Source: Okapia johnstoni
Lineage: Eukaryota; Chordata; Mammalia; Artiodactyla; Giraffidae
DNA length: 64,000 bases
Assembly: GCA_024291935.2 (NCBI GenBank)
Contig: JAGTYA010000025.1
Span: forward strand, 8,019,501 to 8,083,500
Direction of reading: 5' to 3'
Positions 35,605 to 46,489 of the stretch are shown in pieces; the stretch's first letter is position 1; every line of letters begins with the position of its first letter. A program made the position numbers and the translations under genes. The notes below the pieces were generated by a model. The model had not been told where the DNA came from and ran no database searches. It was given only the letters and a program-made list of their open reading frames with translations.

Positions 35605-35783
35605 GGAGGGGCAAGAGGAGGGAAGGGGATCGAGAGGTACAGACTAGTAGGTGTCAAATAAATAAGATATAAAACTATAACTTTAAATAGAATATAATCT
35701 ATAAAAATATTGAATCACTGTGTTGTACACCCGAAACTAATATAACATTGTAAATCAACTATACTTCAATTTAAAAAAAGAAA
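35605..35783 (+). mobile_element. Short 5'-truncated L1 insertion
   Basis: A 179-bp L1 3' end with an A-rich tail. The flanks at 35588-35604 and 35784-35800 are a 17-bp duplication with two mismatches (GAAAC, two variable bases, then TGTGGTTAAA), so both ends of the insertion are defined. Confidence 0.85.
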
Positions 35784-36009
35784 GAAACCATGTGGTTAAA
35801 TTTTATCAATTACATATGAAGAAAATGCAATTCAGATAAATTCCTAAGCTACACAAAATTTCTGTTATTCACCCTGTAATAAAAATTTATCACTTCTTTC
35901 TCTGTACTATAACATAAACAGAAAATCACATATGTGGAATGTCTGGGACTTTATTTGTCCTAAGTTAGCAATTGAAGTTTTAAGTATTATAATTCTAAAA
36001 GAGCACAAG

Positions 36010-36190
36010 AAATTTTTATTTTTAATTGTGGTAAAGTACATGCAATGTAAAATTTACCATCTTAACCATTTTTAATGTACAGTTTAGTACTGTTAAGCAT
36101 ATTCATGTTGTTATGCAACCAACTTCCAGAACTCTTTCATCTTGCAAAACAAAATCTTTATATCCATCAATCATCAAGTCCCCACTGAGC
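36010..36190 (-). repeat. L1 3' UTR fragment
   Basis: 'tggtaaagtacatgcaatgt', 'cttaaccatttttaatgtac' and 'gttatgcaaccaacttccag' are reverse-strand L1 3' UTR blocks. Confidence 0.65.
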
Positions 36191-36665
36191 ATAAGAAACT
36201 TTAAAGAGATGTTTCATCCTGTAAGATGTGATAAAAGAAATAAAAGAGCTTTAACATATGTATGTCTTAACTAAAAAGCAAAACTGAAAGTTTAGTTTCA
36301 AGAGTTGTAGATTTTTCTCTTGAATGCCACTGTGGGAAAAAAGAAGAGGATTAATACTTATAATGGTTGATCATTAGTGAGAAGGTTACTAACCTGCACC
36401 TAAAGATGTTGGTTGTCTCTGCTGTCCTGTGTGAGTATTCATTTTCCATTTTTTAGGCTATATTTTTAGCACAAAAATCATACTTCCCAAGAAGCCATTT
36501 AAAAATAGTAATAGAAACTGTTACTCTTAATTGCTTTTATTACAAATTTTTATTTTGAAACTAAAATAGAAAAGCATGCATGAAGATCTAAATCCTCTTT
36601 AAAGCATTTAAAAATCTAAATTCTCTTTTTATGGTTTTTAAAATAATTCCATATTTTAGAAGTAG
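36191..36665. other. Intronic stretch, nothing recognised
   Basis: AT-rich; no exon or clear repeat. Confidence 0.35.
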
Positions 36666-36667
36666 TG

Positions 36668-36860
36668 TGAAACAGTGATTAAGATCTGCTCTGGAGTCAG
36701 TTTGCCTGATCTCAAATCCTGAATCCAACCATTTAGTAGTTGTATGTCCTTGAACAAGTTAATTACTCTCTGTGCCTTGGTTATCTTATCTGTAAGATTA
36801 GGAGATAATGCTAACTGTCTTATATAACTGATATGAGGATTAATTGAATAAGGTGAGTAA
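36668..36860 (+). repeat. MIR SINE
   Basis: 'ctctggagtcagtttgcctg', 'gtatgtccttgaacaagtta' and 'tgccttggttatcttatctg' in MIR order. Confidence 0.7.
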
Positions 36861-36883
36861 AGTCACTAGTCAGTAATTAGTGC

Positions 36884-37143
36884 TTCAGTTCAGTTCAGTT
36901 CAGCTCAGTCACTCAGTCATGTCAGACTCTTTGCGACCCCATGAACTGTGCAGCACACTAGGCCTCCCTGTCCATAACCAACTCCCGGAGCTCACTCTAA
37001 CTCATGTCCGTCGAATTGGTGATGCCATCCAACCATTTCATCCTCTGTCGTTCCCTTCTCCTCCTGCCTTCAATCTTTCCCAGCATCAAGGTCTTTTCCC
37101 ATTAGTTAGTTCTTCGTATCAGGTGGACAAAGTATTAGAGTTT
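36884..37143 (-). mobile_element. BovB LINE 3' end fragment
   Basis: Starts with the pentamer tail (TTCAG repeated at 36884-36903) and runs to 'atcaggtggacaaagtatta'. It is a 5'-truncated copy. No clear duplication was found. Confidence 0.87.
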
Positions 37144-37145
37144 AG

Positions 37146-38275
37146 CTGGTATCAATTTTACTATAGTTGATATAATTCTGATACTTGGACTTTGGGATAA
37201 ATAATCTCCTGTACTTCTGTTAACACTGTTTTAATTCTTTGTGGCAGAGCTGGGTGAAGTCTGCGTCTGTAGTCTTTCATTCTCCTACCCTTCACTCACT
37301 GCTTTGCATACTGCTGGAAAAATAGTAGTTACCCACGTTGATAAATCTTTGTTAAATGAATAAATGATGAAAATATTTTTAAAGGTTTATAGAATATATT
37401 TCATCATAAAAACTGGATGGTAAACTCTATTTCAAAGGAATGTATGGAGACACTAAGGATAAAATTAGTGGTTTTTAAAACTATCCTTTGGGCTTGTTGA
37501 ATGTGAGGGCCATGTATCCTCAGTGACTCGTTAGGGGTGGTTGAGAGGATGGACAAATTCACTGCAGAGGAGAGAGCCAGGACAGTACCTTTGTATTAAC
37601 ACTTCAATACTAAGGCATGAGCTTCTGTCCAAATACACTGTGAGCTAAACTTGGTATAACAAAAAGAGCTCTGTTGAGAAGAGATCAGAGTTCCCACAGG
37701 GTTCCCACTCATGACCTTGGCCGACCTTTTCCCTTAAGCCTCAGTTTTTTCACCTATAAACATGAGAATGTAGCATCTAAGGTCCGTTTCTCCATTCAAA
37801 ACACATTTGGTTCCATGTTACTAAAGTCGGGTGCACCTGGGAGCCTGTGGCATGTGTCTTCCAGGACAGTGACAGTTCTTCTCCCAGCCTGCCAAACTTC
37901 AGTCGTCAGTGCCCATTCTGGTGAATAATATCTCCCCCTGAACTGGTGCCAGTTGGAAAATTGTAGAATGGAATGTGCCACCTGGGTTTGAATTTGGAAA
38001 TCCAAAGTGTTGTTGCCTTGAGTTACAAGGATGTTTCTGCCCAGCCACAGTGGTGAGTAGGCTGATAATACCAGTCGTGGCAGTTTGCACTTGGACGGGG
38101 AAAAGAGGGTCAAGTCTCCTTTGCTAGTGAGAGCAGAATGAGGAGAAAGCTGTGTTCTTATTTCCTTCAATCTGCTGTATGAACTGTGCACCGGTGATGT
38201 AGTATCACAAACAGAATTAATGCATCAGCAAAGTGATAAAAATTAAAAGGTTATTATGCTTCTGTGATGCTTGAG
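37146..38275. other. Stretch mostly free of recognisable repeats
   Basis: A MIR-like block may lie at 37690-37790. The 131-codon minus-strand open frame at 37796-38191 has no domain, no splice context and no family resemblance. Confidence 0.4.
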
Positions 38276-38281
38276 GTAAAC

Positions 38282-38503
38282 GTGAAAGTGTTAGTCGCTC
38301 AGTTGTGTCTGACTCTTTGCAACCCCGTGGACTGTAGCCAACCAGGCTCCTCTGTCCGTGGGATTTCCCAGGCAAGAATACTGGAGTGGGTTGCCATTTC
38401 CTTCTTCAGGGGATCTTCCCAACCCAGGGATCAAACCTGCATTTCCTGTGTGTCCTACACTGACAGGCAGATTCTTTACCGTCTGAGCCACCAGGGAAGC
38501 CCT
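38282..38503 (-). mobile_element. Bov-tA SINE with target-site duplication
   Basis: Full length in reverse. Flanking TCTGTGATGCTT and TCTGTAATGCTT differ at one base. The right end 'gagccaccagggaagccc' is the tRNA-like head. Confidence 0.9.
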
Positions 38504-38823
38504 CTGTAATGCTTAGCTGTTTATATTCTTTATTGTACTTGATCTCACAAGCACTTGGAATGGAAATCAAGTCCTCGAATCCTATACTACCCTATAAATG
38601 ACCATATTTCTGTCTATATTTATAAATGCCTGATCAGCATTCAGTGAATTCATTTTGTTAAAATGCTCTTCATTGCAAAGGACTCACACAGGCACATTGT
38701 TTAACCCAGGGATTTTTACCAAAAAAAAAAGGGAAGAAAAGGATGTAAAACGTGTGAATGGGTGCTGTGCTAGTTACTTAACGTATTCATTAATTCTTCC
38801 AACAAATATTATTGGGCACCTAA
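38504..38823. other. Short unannotated stretch ending in an old repeat
   Basis: Nothing clear up to 38790; 'ccaacaaatattattgggca' at the end begins an older repeat that resumes after the BovB fragment at 39181. Confidence 0.4.
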
Positions 38824-39180
38824 AGAGAAGACTCTTGAGAGTCCCTTGGACTGCAAGAAGATCCAACCAGTCCATCCTAAAGGAGATCAGTCCTGGGTGT
38901 CCATTGGAAGGACTGATGCTGAAGCTGAAACTCCAATACTTTGGACATCTCATGCGAAGAGTTGACTCATTGGAAAAGACCCTAATGCTGGGAAGGATTG
39001 GAGGCAGGAGGAGAAGGGGATGACAGAGGATGAGATGGTTGGATGGCATCACCAACTCGATGGACGTGGGTTTGGGTAAACTCCGGGAGTTGGTGATGGA
39101 CAGGGAGGCCTGGCGTGCTGCGATTCATGGGGTCGCAACGAGTCGGACACGACTGAGCAACTGAACTGAACTGAACTGAC
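38824..39180 (+). mobile_element. BovB LINE 3' end fragment (pentamer tail)
   Basis: From 'gagaagactcttgagagtcc' to 'gaactgaactgaactgac'. It splits an older repeat whose text resumes with 'aatgtaccaggcattataac'. Confidence 0.9.
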
Positions 39181-39333
39181 AATGTACCAGGCATTATAAC
39201 AGAGCTGGACATATGATTGACACTGCAGCTATTATATCAGCAAGATCTCTGCTCTCAGAAAAGTTACATTTTGGTTGGGGAGATGAGTAATAAATAGTCA
39301 AGGTGATTTTAAAATATAATATCTGTGATGAGG

Positions 39334-40075
39334 GACTAAAGAGCCTCTTGATGAAGGTGAAAGAGGAAAGTGAAAAAGCTGGCTTAAAACTCAACATTCA
39401 AAAACTAAGATCATGGTATCCAGTCCCATCGCTTCATGGCAAATAGGTAGAGAGAAAATATAAACAGTGACAGACTTTATTTTCTTGGGCTCCAAAATCA
39501 CTGCAGATGGTAACCACAGACATGAAATTAAAAGATGCTTGCTCCTAGGAAGGAAAACTATGACAAACCTAGGCAGCATATTAAAAAGCAGAGACATCAC
39601 TTTGTTGACAAAGGTCTGTCTAGTCAAAGCTATGGTTTTTCCAGTAATCATGTATAGATGTGAGAGTTGGACCATAAAGAAGGCTGAGCCCCAGAGAATT
39701 GATGTTTTTGAACTGTGGTGTTGGAGAAGGCTCTTGAGGGTCCCTTGGACTGCAAGGAGATCAAACCAGTCCATCCTAAAGGAGATCAGTCCTGAATATT
39801 CATTGGAAGGACTGATGCTGAAGCTGAAACTCCAATACTTTGCCACCAGATTCGAAGAACTGACTCATTTGAAAAGACCCTGATGCTGGGAAAGATTGAA
39901 GACAGAAGGAGAAGAGGGTGGCAGAAAATGAGATGGTTGGATGGCATCACTGACTCAATGGACATGAGTTTGAGCAAACTCCAGGAGATAGTGAAGGACA
40001 GGGAAGCCTGGCGTGCTGCAGTCCATGGGGTCACAAAGAGTCGGATATGACTTAGCAACTGAAAAACAACAACAA
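39334..40075 (+). mobile_element. BovB LINE 3' part (AAC tail)
   Basis: From 'gactaaagagcctcttgatg' to 'gcaactgaaaaacaacaac'. It covers the end of the reverse transcriptase and the 3' region. One frame is open for 138 codons (39467-39883) and reads LGSKITADGNHRHEIKR-like text, but the catalytic box is not included. Confidence 0.9.
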
Positions 40076-40750
40076 AACAAGCTTTAGGATACATGGTATA
40101 ACAATTCATAAAATTTGTACCAGAAAAGAAAATATAAGCCTCTACATTCAGTTTTCTTAAGTCAAGGATAACCTTGACAATAATTTGCATCAGAGCAGTG
40201 AGAAAACGATATTTGTCTCAGTGCACTTAAAAATCTAGATGCATTCATTCTTTGTAATATATTAACTAATTGCATCCAGTTAGGTATTAAAAAGCACAAT
40301 ATATGATAAAGTAATATTTATTCCTGGACCCAAAGTAGAAAGTCTATGATTGCTTCACAGATGAACACTCCCAAACGTTTATGGTAGTTACAATACAAGT
40401 TCCACAAAAATTCTTATTTCCCAACTCCCTCCATGAAGCCAGAATTATTACTCTGACACCAAAGACACCACAAAAAATAGAAAACCACAAACCAAAATCC
40501 TCAATAAACATAGTTGCAACAATTCTTAACAGCATTTTAGCAAATTGGATTTCATGATACATGAGGATCATGCGTCATGACCCAATGCAGTTCCTTCCAG
40601 AACTCAAGTTTTCATGTAACATTTGAATATCAATCAGTGTGACTCACCATACAGCAAATGTAAAAAGAAAAACACAGCCTTCTTCTCTTTCCACTTTTTC
40701 TCCTCCTCTTCCTTCCTCTTCCTCTTCCCATTCTTCTTTGTCTTCTTTGG
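40076..40750. other. Intronic stretch, possibly L1-related
   Basis: 40400-40600 contains text such as 'tcaataaacatagttgcaac' that may be a degenerate L1 piece. 40674-40752 is a long C/T-rich tract. No exon. Confidence 0.4.
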
Positions 40751-41160
40751 CAGGAACTCCTAGCAGATTTCAAGTTTTACAATACAATATTGCTCACTCT
40801 CATGCTGTGCATCAGCTCTCCAAAACTCATTCACCTTGCATAACTGGAACTCTGAACTCTTTGATCGACATTGCTTCATTCCCCCCACACTCCCAGCCCC
40901 TGACAACCACCATTCTATCCTCTGCTTCTCAGTTTGACTATTTTAGATTCCACATGTGAGATCATGCAGTGTTTATCTTTCTGTGTCTGCCTTATTTCAC
41001 TTAGCATAATGTCCTCCAGGTTCATCCATGTTGCTGCAAATGGCAGTATTTCCCTTTTTTAAAAAATGGCTGGATCATCATATGTGTATATCACATTTTC
41101 TTTATCCATTTGTTCATCAGTGGGCAATTAGTTTGCTTCCATATACTGGATACTATGAGA
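40751..41160 (-). repeat. L1 3' UTR fragment
   Basis: 'gacaaccaccattctatcct', 'ttatttcacttagcataatg' and 'cctccaggttcatccatgtt' are reverse-strand L1 3' blocks. Confidence 0.75.
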
Positions 41161-42335
41161 AAAGGGTGATCTCTAAATGGACCGATACACAGAAGCGGTA
41201 GTTTGACAGGAGGTAGTTGGGAAATAGTGTGTGAATGGCAGATTGACCTACTAGTAGCATTCAGTGTCTGAGTTCAGTGTCTGGATGATAGCAGGACAGG
41301 GCACCTGCATATGTTTGTTCAGGGTATTGACTGACAAGGGCATCTGACCAAGGAGACAAGGAGGGGTGAAACGCAACCCCACACTCTACCTGCCAAGCTG
41401 CGTACCCTGAAGCAGGAGTGTCCAGCTGGAGGAAGGAATGCCTTTTTCTAATTCATGCAGTCTCTGAGGCCATCTTGCAGGAGGGAAACAGCGAGAGATT
41501 AGTTTAGCGTAGAAGAATGGGGCCAGATCATGGAGGGCCTGTCTGTGTATCTAGAAATGGATGGCTTTGATGGTAGTGGTGACCGTGGGTATACTTTTTG
41601 ACTCGACACTGGAGTTAAACACGGGTATTTGTCAAGGCTAGGATCCCTGTTTTTCTGGTATAAAAACAATCGCATCTTTCAAAAGTATATTTGCTTGAAG
41701 TTTTCTCCAGAGCATACATTAGTACCGACCTACTTTAATATCAAATCAGCCTGATTTAATTTTATAAGCCAGTCAGGACTGTCCTATGACTCCAAAGCAT
41801 TCTGTTCTATAGCTCCACTGTAATTACAGACAAATGTGTCTAATCTTCCCATCACGTGTTGTCCTAAGTTACAGGATTCTGTTCCTCCCCACCCCCACCG
41901 GTATTTGATAATTTTGTTATCTTGTGATGCTGCGTCATTTAATTATTCCCCAAAATAGAGATCTTCAGAAAATCTGCTCAGAGAAAGTGATTTTCTGTTC
42001 CCAACTGAAGTCACAGCTGGTGTGTTTACTCAGGAATTAGTCATTTTCAGAACTTTGCTTTTTTTCCTGAAGGGATTTCATCTGCCTTCTCAGTCGGTTA
42101 AAGCCCTCCTGCACATCTCTAGAGGGAATTTTATAAACTCCAGAGAAGAACTCAGTAGGTGTCCTCAGAGATCTATAAGCCCAGGACTCTTGTCAGACTG
42201 AGCATGGTTACTCTCTCTCTGCTATTAACCTCCAAATGTCTAGCTGTATTCATTTCAATAACTCCATAAACATCTGAGCGTCTACGGTGAGTCCAAGAGT
42301 CAGACAGGCATTGAGGCCACAAAAAATGAGTGGAG
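41161..42335. other. Stretch free of recognisable repeats
   Basis: No exon. 41640-42060 holds an E-box (ATCACGTG), a TGCGTCA motif next to TTTAATTATT near 41930, and GTGTTTACTC near 42020. Candidate regulatory island by motif content only. Confidence 0.4.
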
Positions 42336-42337
42336 CA

Positions 42338-42450
42338 CGGCTCCCATGGCTGTCCAGTGGTTAAGAGTCTGTGTGTCCACTCCAGGGGGCGTGGGTTTGA
42401 CCCCTGGTCAGAGAACTAAGATCCTGAATGCTGTGCTGCACAGCCAGTAT
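42338..42450 (+). mobile_element. CHR-type SINE, truncated
   Basis: 'ggctgtccagtggttaagag' and 'cagagaactaagatcctgaa' are the head of a CHR SINE; the tail is lost or shortened. Confidence 0.75.
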
Positions 42451-42461
42451 AAATGAATCTT

Positions 42462-42663
42462 GGGTTTCCCAGGTAGCGCTAGTGGTAAAGAACCCACCCG
42501 CCAATGCAGGAGACCTCAGAGTCACAGGTTCAGTCCCCAAGTCGGGAAGATCCCCTGGAGAAGGGCATGGCAACCCATGCCAGTATTCTTGCCTGAAGAA
42601 TCCCATGGAGAGGGGAGCCTGGCGGGCCACAGTCCATAGGGTTGCAAAGAGTTGGTCATGACT
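42462..42663 (+). mobile_element. Bov-tA SINE, tail interrupted by BovB
   Basis: From 'gggtttcccaggtagcgcta' to 'gttggtcatgactg'. The usual last bases (gctacttagcatgcac) reappear at 43199 after a BovB fragment. Confidence 0.85.
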
Positions 42664-43197
42664 GCTTACTCCTTGGAAGGAAGGTTATGACCAACCTAGA
42701 TAGCATATTAAAAAACAGAGACATTACTTTGCCAACAAAGGTCCGTCTCCTCAAGGCTATGGTTTTTCCAGTATGGATGTGAGAGTTGGACTGTGAAGGA
42801 AGCTGAGCACCAAAGAATTGATGCTTTTGAACTGTGGTGTTGGAGAAGACTCGTGGGAGTCCCTTGGACTGCAAGGAGATCCAACCAGTCCATCCTAATG
42901 GAGATCAGTCCTGGGCGTTCATTGGAAGGACTGATGTTGAAGCTGAAACTCTAATACTTTGGCCACCTCATGCAAAGAGTTGACTCACTGGAAAAGACCC
43001 TGATGCTGGGAAGGATTGGGGGCAGGAGGAGAAGGGGACGACAGAGGATGAGATGGCTGGATGGCATCAATGACACGATGGACATGAGTTTGGGTAAACT
43101 CCAGGAATTGGTGATGGACAGGGAGGCCTGGCATGCTGTGATTCATGGGGTCGCAGAGAGTCAGACATGACTGAGCGACTGAACTGAACTGAACTGA
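42664..43197 (+). mobile_element. BovB LINE 3' end fragment nested in Bov-tA
   Basis: From 'cttactccttggaaggaagg' to 'gaactgaactgaactga'. It is 5'-truncated in the reverse-transcriptase C-terminal region, with the pentamer tail. Confidence 0.9.
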
Positions 43198-43215
43198 AGC
43201 TACTTAGCATGCACA

Positions 43216-44313
43216 GTTCCCATATAAAGTGATATATAGTTTCTAAACTTGATCATACGAAGTGCTGAAATTTAATTTTATTAGCTCTGCCTCCTACTAA
43301 CTGCTGCTTTTAAGCAAGTCACTTCATTTACCTATTCTTCATTTTCCTACAAAACCAATAACATTGAAATGAGTTCCTGTAAGGCATGAAATATTGGGAG
43401 ATTACTTTGGTTGTCTGGGATAAATGGTGTGTATAGTATGTCATCTCTCAAGGTCTCTTTCCCTCCTTTAGACCCTTCTGTCCCCCTTTGGACCTTTACC
43501 TTTACAGACTGAAGAAGACTCATTCTATCAGCCCTTCCTAAAACTAGAGGCTTTTCATTTTGTTTTCTTTTTCTCTGGACCATTTCTACTTCCCTCATGT
43601 CATTTGTGTTTAGACAAATGGACCTCATATGCCGTATCACAAGTATGAAAGCACTGTGACTTGTACAAGATGAAGTCAGTGTGAAAGAAACCCTTTATAC
43701 TAAGTTTCCAATAAACTTTCTAATGATGATCAACATTTTTTTTCACCTTTCAATCTCTCAGCCTTTCTGTGTTTTTCTCTTACGTCTCACAGGACCAGTG
43801 TCTTAAGAAAACAGTTTTCTGTTATTTCAGGTTCGTTTTTGAATCGTAGTTGAAACTCATGATCCCCTGATAAAATCATTTTCCACTGAATATGTTTTCT
43901 TACACTTAGTCACATTAAAACTCCTCTGCCACTTTACTGCCCACATCCACATCTTCTTTCACTTTATCCCTAATCGACTTGGCATTTTAATCCCTGGAAG
44001 AGCTGAATGCCATCTGCAAACTTGGCATTGCATTCTTTTCCAGATCATTTATATGATTGTTAACTAAGACACCATGCAGCTTGCTTTCCATCTAGGAACT
44101 TGCAGAGATTTTGATTTAACTACTTAATCACTGAGTTAATAATAATACCAAGGACCAGCTGCAGAACATTGCCTTTATCCAGAAAACTACTCACTTTTTC
44201 CTATTTGTTTCTTATTCCTAAACCAATTATCCATAATGGACATTTTTCTATGTACTAAAAGAGTTTTATGACTTATGAATTAGATTACAAATCCAAATTG
44301 GATTTAAGAACCC
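43216..44313. other. Intronic stretch, mostly unrecognised
   Basis: 43980-44200 may be an ancient LINE remnant (text with 'catctgcaaacttggcattg'), family not assigned. No exon. Confidence 0.35.
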
Positions 44314-44328
44314 CTTTACCAACTAAGT

Positions 44329-44543
44329 GACTTCCCTGGTGGCTCAGACAGTAAAGCGTCTGCCTACAATGAGGCAGACCCGGGTTCAATCCCTGGGTCC
44401 AGAAGATCTCCTGGAGAAAGAAATGGCAACCCACTCCAGTATTCTTGCCTGCAAAATCCCATGGACGGAGGAACCTGGTAGGCTACAGTCCATGGGGTTG
44501 CAAAGAGTCGAACATGACTGAGCGACTTCACTTTCTTTTCTTT
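44329..44543 (+). mobile_element. Bov-tA SINE with perfect 15-bp duplication
   Basis: Full length, from gacttccctggtggctcaga to a TTTCTTTTC tail. The duplication CTTTACCAACTAAGT lies at 44314-44328 and 44544-44558, the longest perfect one found here. Confidence 0.92.
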
Positions 44544-44863
44544 CTTTACCAACTAAGTCTTGCCTATTTTACTTCTCATTTATGTCTTTGTTCCAGAACA
44601 TCTGTATGAGGTGTCTGTCCTGTACCACTTTCTGTCACATAATTAAATCCTATTTCTTAACATCAGTGTCATTTCCCAGCTGGCTTCTAAGTTCCTAGGC
44701 CTAATCAATCGGACGCTCCATTGAGTTGCCTGATGAGTGTTGTGCAGTAGCTGTTGGTTTGCCATGTACCAGAAAGACAGCAAATCTTGACATCTTATTA
44801 CTGTGGCTGCTTCCCAAATGATCTGGAGCCCTGGTTGGCTCCCTCCCATCTCTTCTGCCTCCC

Positions 44864-45084
44864 AGACAATGTGGCCTCTCAGATCGTAGGCACATCTGAT
44901 CATATCACCTCTGCTAAAAGCTTTGGCAGTGTCTTGGGAGACAGTTGGGAAAACTTGAGTATAGACTCAGAAAAGACACTTAATATTCACGTTTTCCCAA
45001 CTGTCTCCCAAGACACTGCCAAAGGTTGTAAGCAGAGAGGTGACATGATCAGATGTGCCTAAGCTCTGAGAGGCCACATTGTCT
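44864..45084. repeat. Long near-perfect inverted repeat
   Basis: The left arm 44864-44954 (91 nt) and right arm 44991-45084 (94 nt) are reverse complements with about five mismatches and a 3-nt size difference. The inner 34 bp of each arm is perfect (left 44921-44954). The spacer 44955-44990 is 36 nt. The text beside the arms is not inverted, so this is a local fold-back. No transposase end is visible. Confidence 0.9.
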
Positions 45085-45094
45085 TGGAGACCCC

Positions 45095-45157
45095 AGTTTG
45101 ATTCCTGGGTCAGGAAGATCCCCTGGAGAAAGGATAGGCTACCCACTCAAGTATTCT
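45095..45157 (+). mobile_element. Bov-tA SINE middle fragment
   Basis: Only 'gtttgattcctgggtcagga' to 'caagtattcttgg' of a Bov-tA; it adjoins the inverted repeat on one side and a second Bov-tA on the other. Confidence 0.78.
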
Positions 45158-45345
45158 TGGACTTCCCTGGTGGCTCAGACCATAAAGAATCCACCTGCAA
45201 TGCAGGAGACCAGAGTTCGTTGGAAAGATCCCCTGGAGGAGGAAATGGCAATCCACTCCAGTATTCTTGCCTGGAGAATCCCCATGGACAGAGGTGGACT
45301 ACAGTCCATGGGGTCGCAAAGAGACAGATACAACTGAGCGATGAA
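45158..45345 (+). mobile_element. Bov-tA SINE
   Basis: From acttccctggtggctcagac to 'caactgagcgatgaagca', with small deletions in the body. Confidence 0.86.
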
Positions 45346-45433
45346 GCACAAAGATGCTTCAAATTATTATTAACGATTAAATAATGATTGTTATTAAAAA
45401 AAAGTTTCCCTAGGATAGGCAAATCTATAAAAA

Positions 45434-45660
45434 GAAAGTAAATTAGGCATGACCAGAGACTATGGAGTGGGGAAGGGGTGAGGGATGAACAGTTACTGCT
45501 TAATGGCAGCAGAGTTTCTATTTTGGATGATGAAAATGTTTTGGAAATAGTGATTTTGATTGCACAACACTGAACGCACTCAATGCCACTGAATTGTACA
45601 CTGGAAAATGGTTAAGATGGCACATTTTGTTATATATATATTTTGCCACAGGAAAAAAAA
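45434..45660 (+). repeat. L1 3' end fragment
   Basis: 'gcatgaccagagactatgga', 'gaaaatgttttggaaatagt' and 'gaattgtacactggaaaatg' in L1 3' order, ending in an A-run. Confidence 0.7.
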
Positions 45661-45753
45661 GTTTTTAAGCCATTACCAGTTAGAGATATTACTTAAAACT
45701 TTGCAAGAAAAATAACATGATATTTGGGATTTGTCTTAAAACACTGAAACAGA

Positions 45754-45875
45754 GAGTTCCCTGGTGGTCCAGTGGTCAAGACTCCAAACTTCCACTGCAG
45801 AGCGTGGGTTCGATCCCTGGTCTGGGAACTAAGATCCCACCTGCTGCACTGCATAGACAAAATATTAAAAATAAA
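45754..45875 (+). mobile_element. CHR-type tRNA-derived SINE
   Basis: 'gagttccctggtggtccagt', 'gggttcgatccctggtctgg' and 'gaactaagatcccacctgct' in order, A-rich tail. Confidence 0.8.
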
Positions 45876-46019
45876 CAAAGAACACTCAAACAGTAGTCCC
45901 AACAACAACAGTGAGGGTGATAAATGAAAAAAATTGGCCAAATATTAGTTACTGAGGATAGAATTTTCCATAATAAAAAATTTTTAAACAGATCTTTTGG
46001 AGGCTAGCTCTTACATCCT

Positions 46020-46440
46020 AACTTCTCAGCCTGAAGTCTAAAGTCCTTTGATGGCCTTCCCTTTTTCAGGAGCCTCAACTCATGCTGCTCAGCCTGCCTG
46101 CCCTGCCCCCAGGCAGCTGGGCACTGCAGAGCTCTGTGTGCAGGCAGCCGCTGTGCTCTCTCCTTCTTGTGTGGCAAATTCCTCCTCATTCTTTAAGGCT
46201 CAGCTGCATCCTGGAGCCTTCCCAGGCTTCTCCAGGCAAAGAGAACTCCCTCCTTCGGGTTCCCACAGTGCCTTGTCTGCACCCCTGTGACAGCTTGCTT
46301 ATACCCCATATTATCATCTTTTATTCATGCTTCTGTTCTCCGCTAACCTGCAATCTTCATGAAAATAGAGGAAACTTACTTTTCACTGTACATCTTCCTG
46401 AGCTATGTGAAACTTTCATGGCTGTTGTTTTAGTTGTGTG
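46020..46440 (+). repeat. L2-like 3' region
   Basis: 'ggcaaattcctcctcattct' then 'gctcagctgcatcctggagc' and later 'ccttgtctgcacccctgtga' follow L2 3' text. It explains the overlapping open frames here. Confidence 0.6.
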
Positions 46441-46489
46441 CATTAAATATTTTTAAAGGAAAAGATTGAAAGGTGGGGATGTGAATATT

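Noticed and set aside
37796..38191. 131-codon minus-strand open frame
   Set aside because: Composition and sequence look like chance; no family resemblance and it lies within an intron.
40674..40752. Long C/T-rich tract ending in a CAGG as a splice acceptor of a hidden exon
   Set aside because: The following sequence reads into an L1 3' UTR and has no open frame with a donor.
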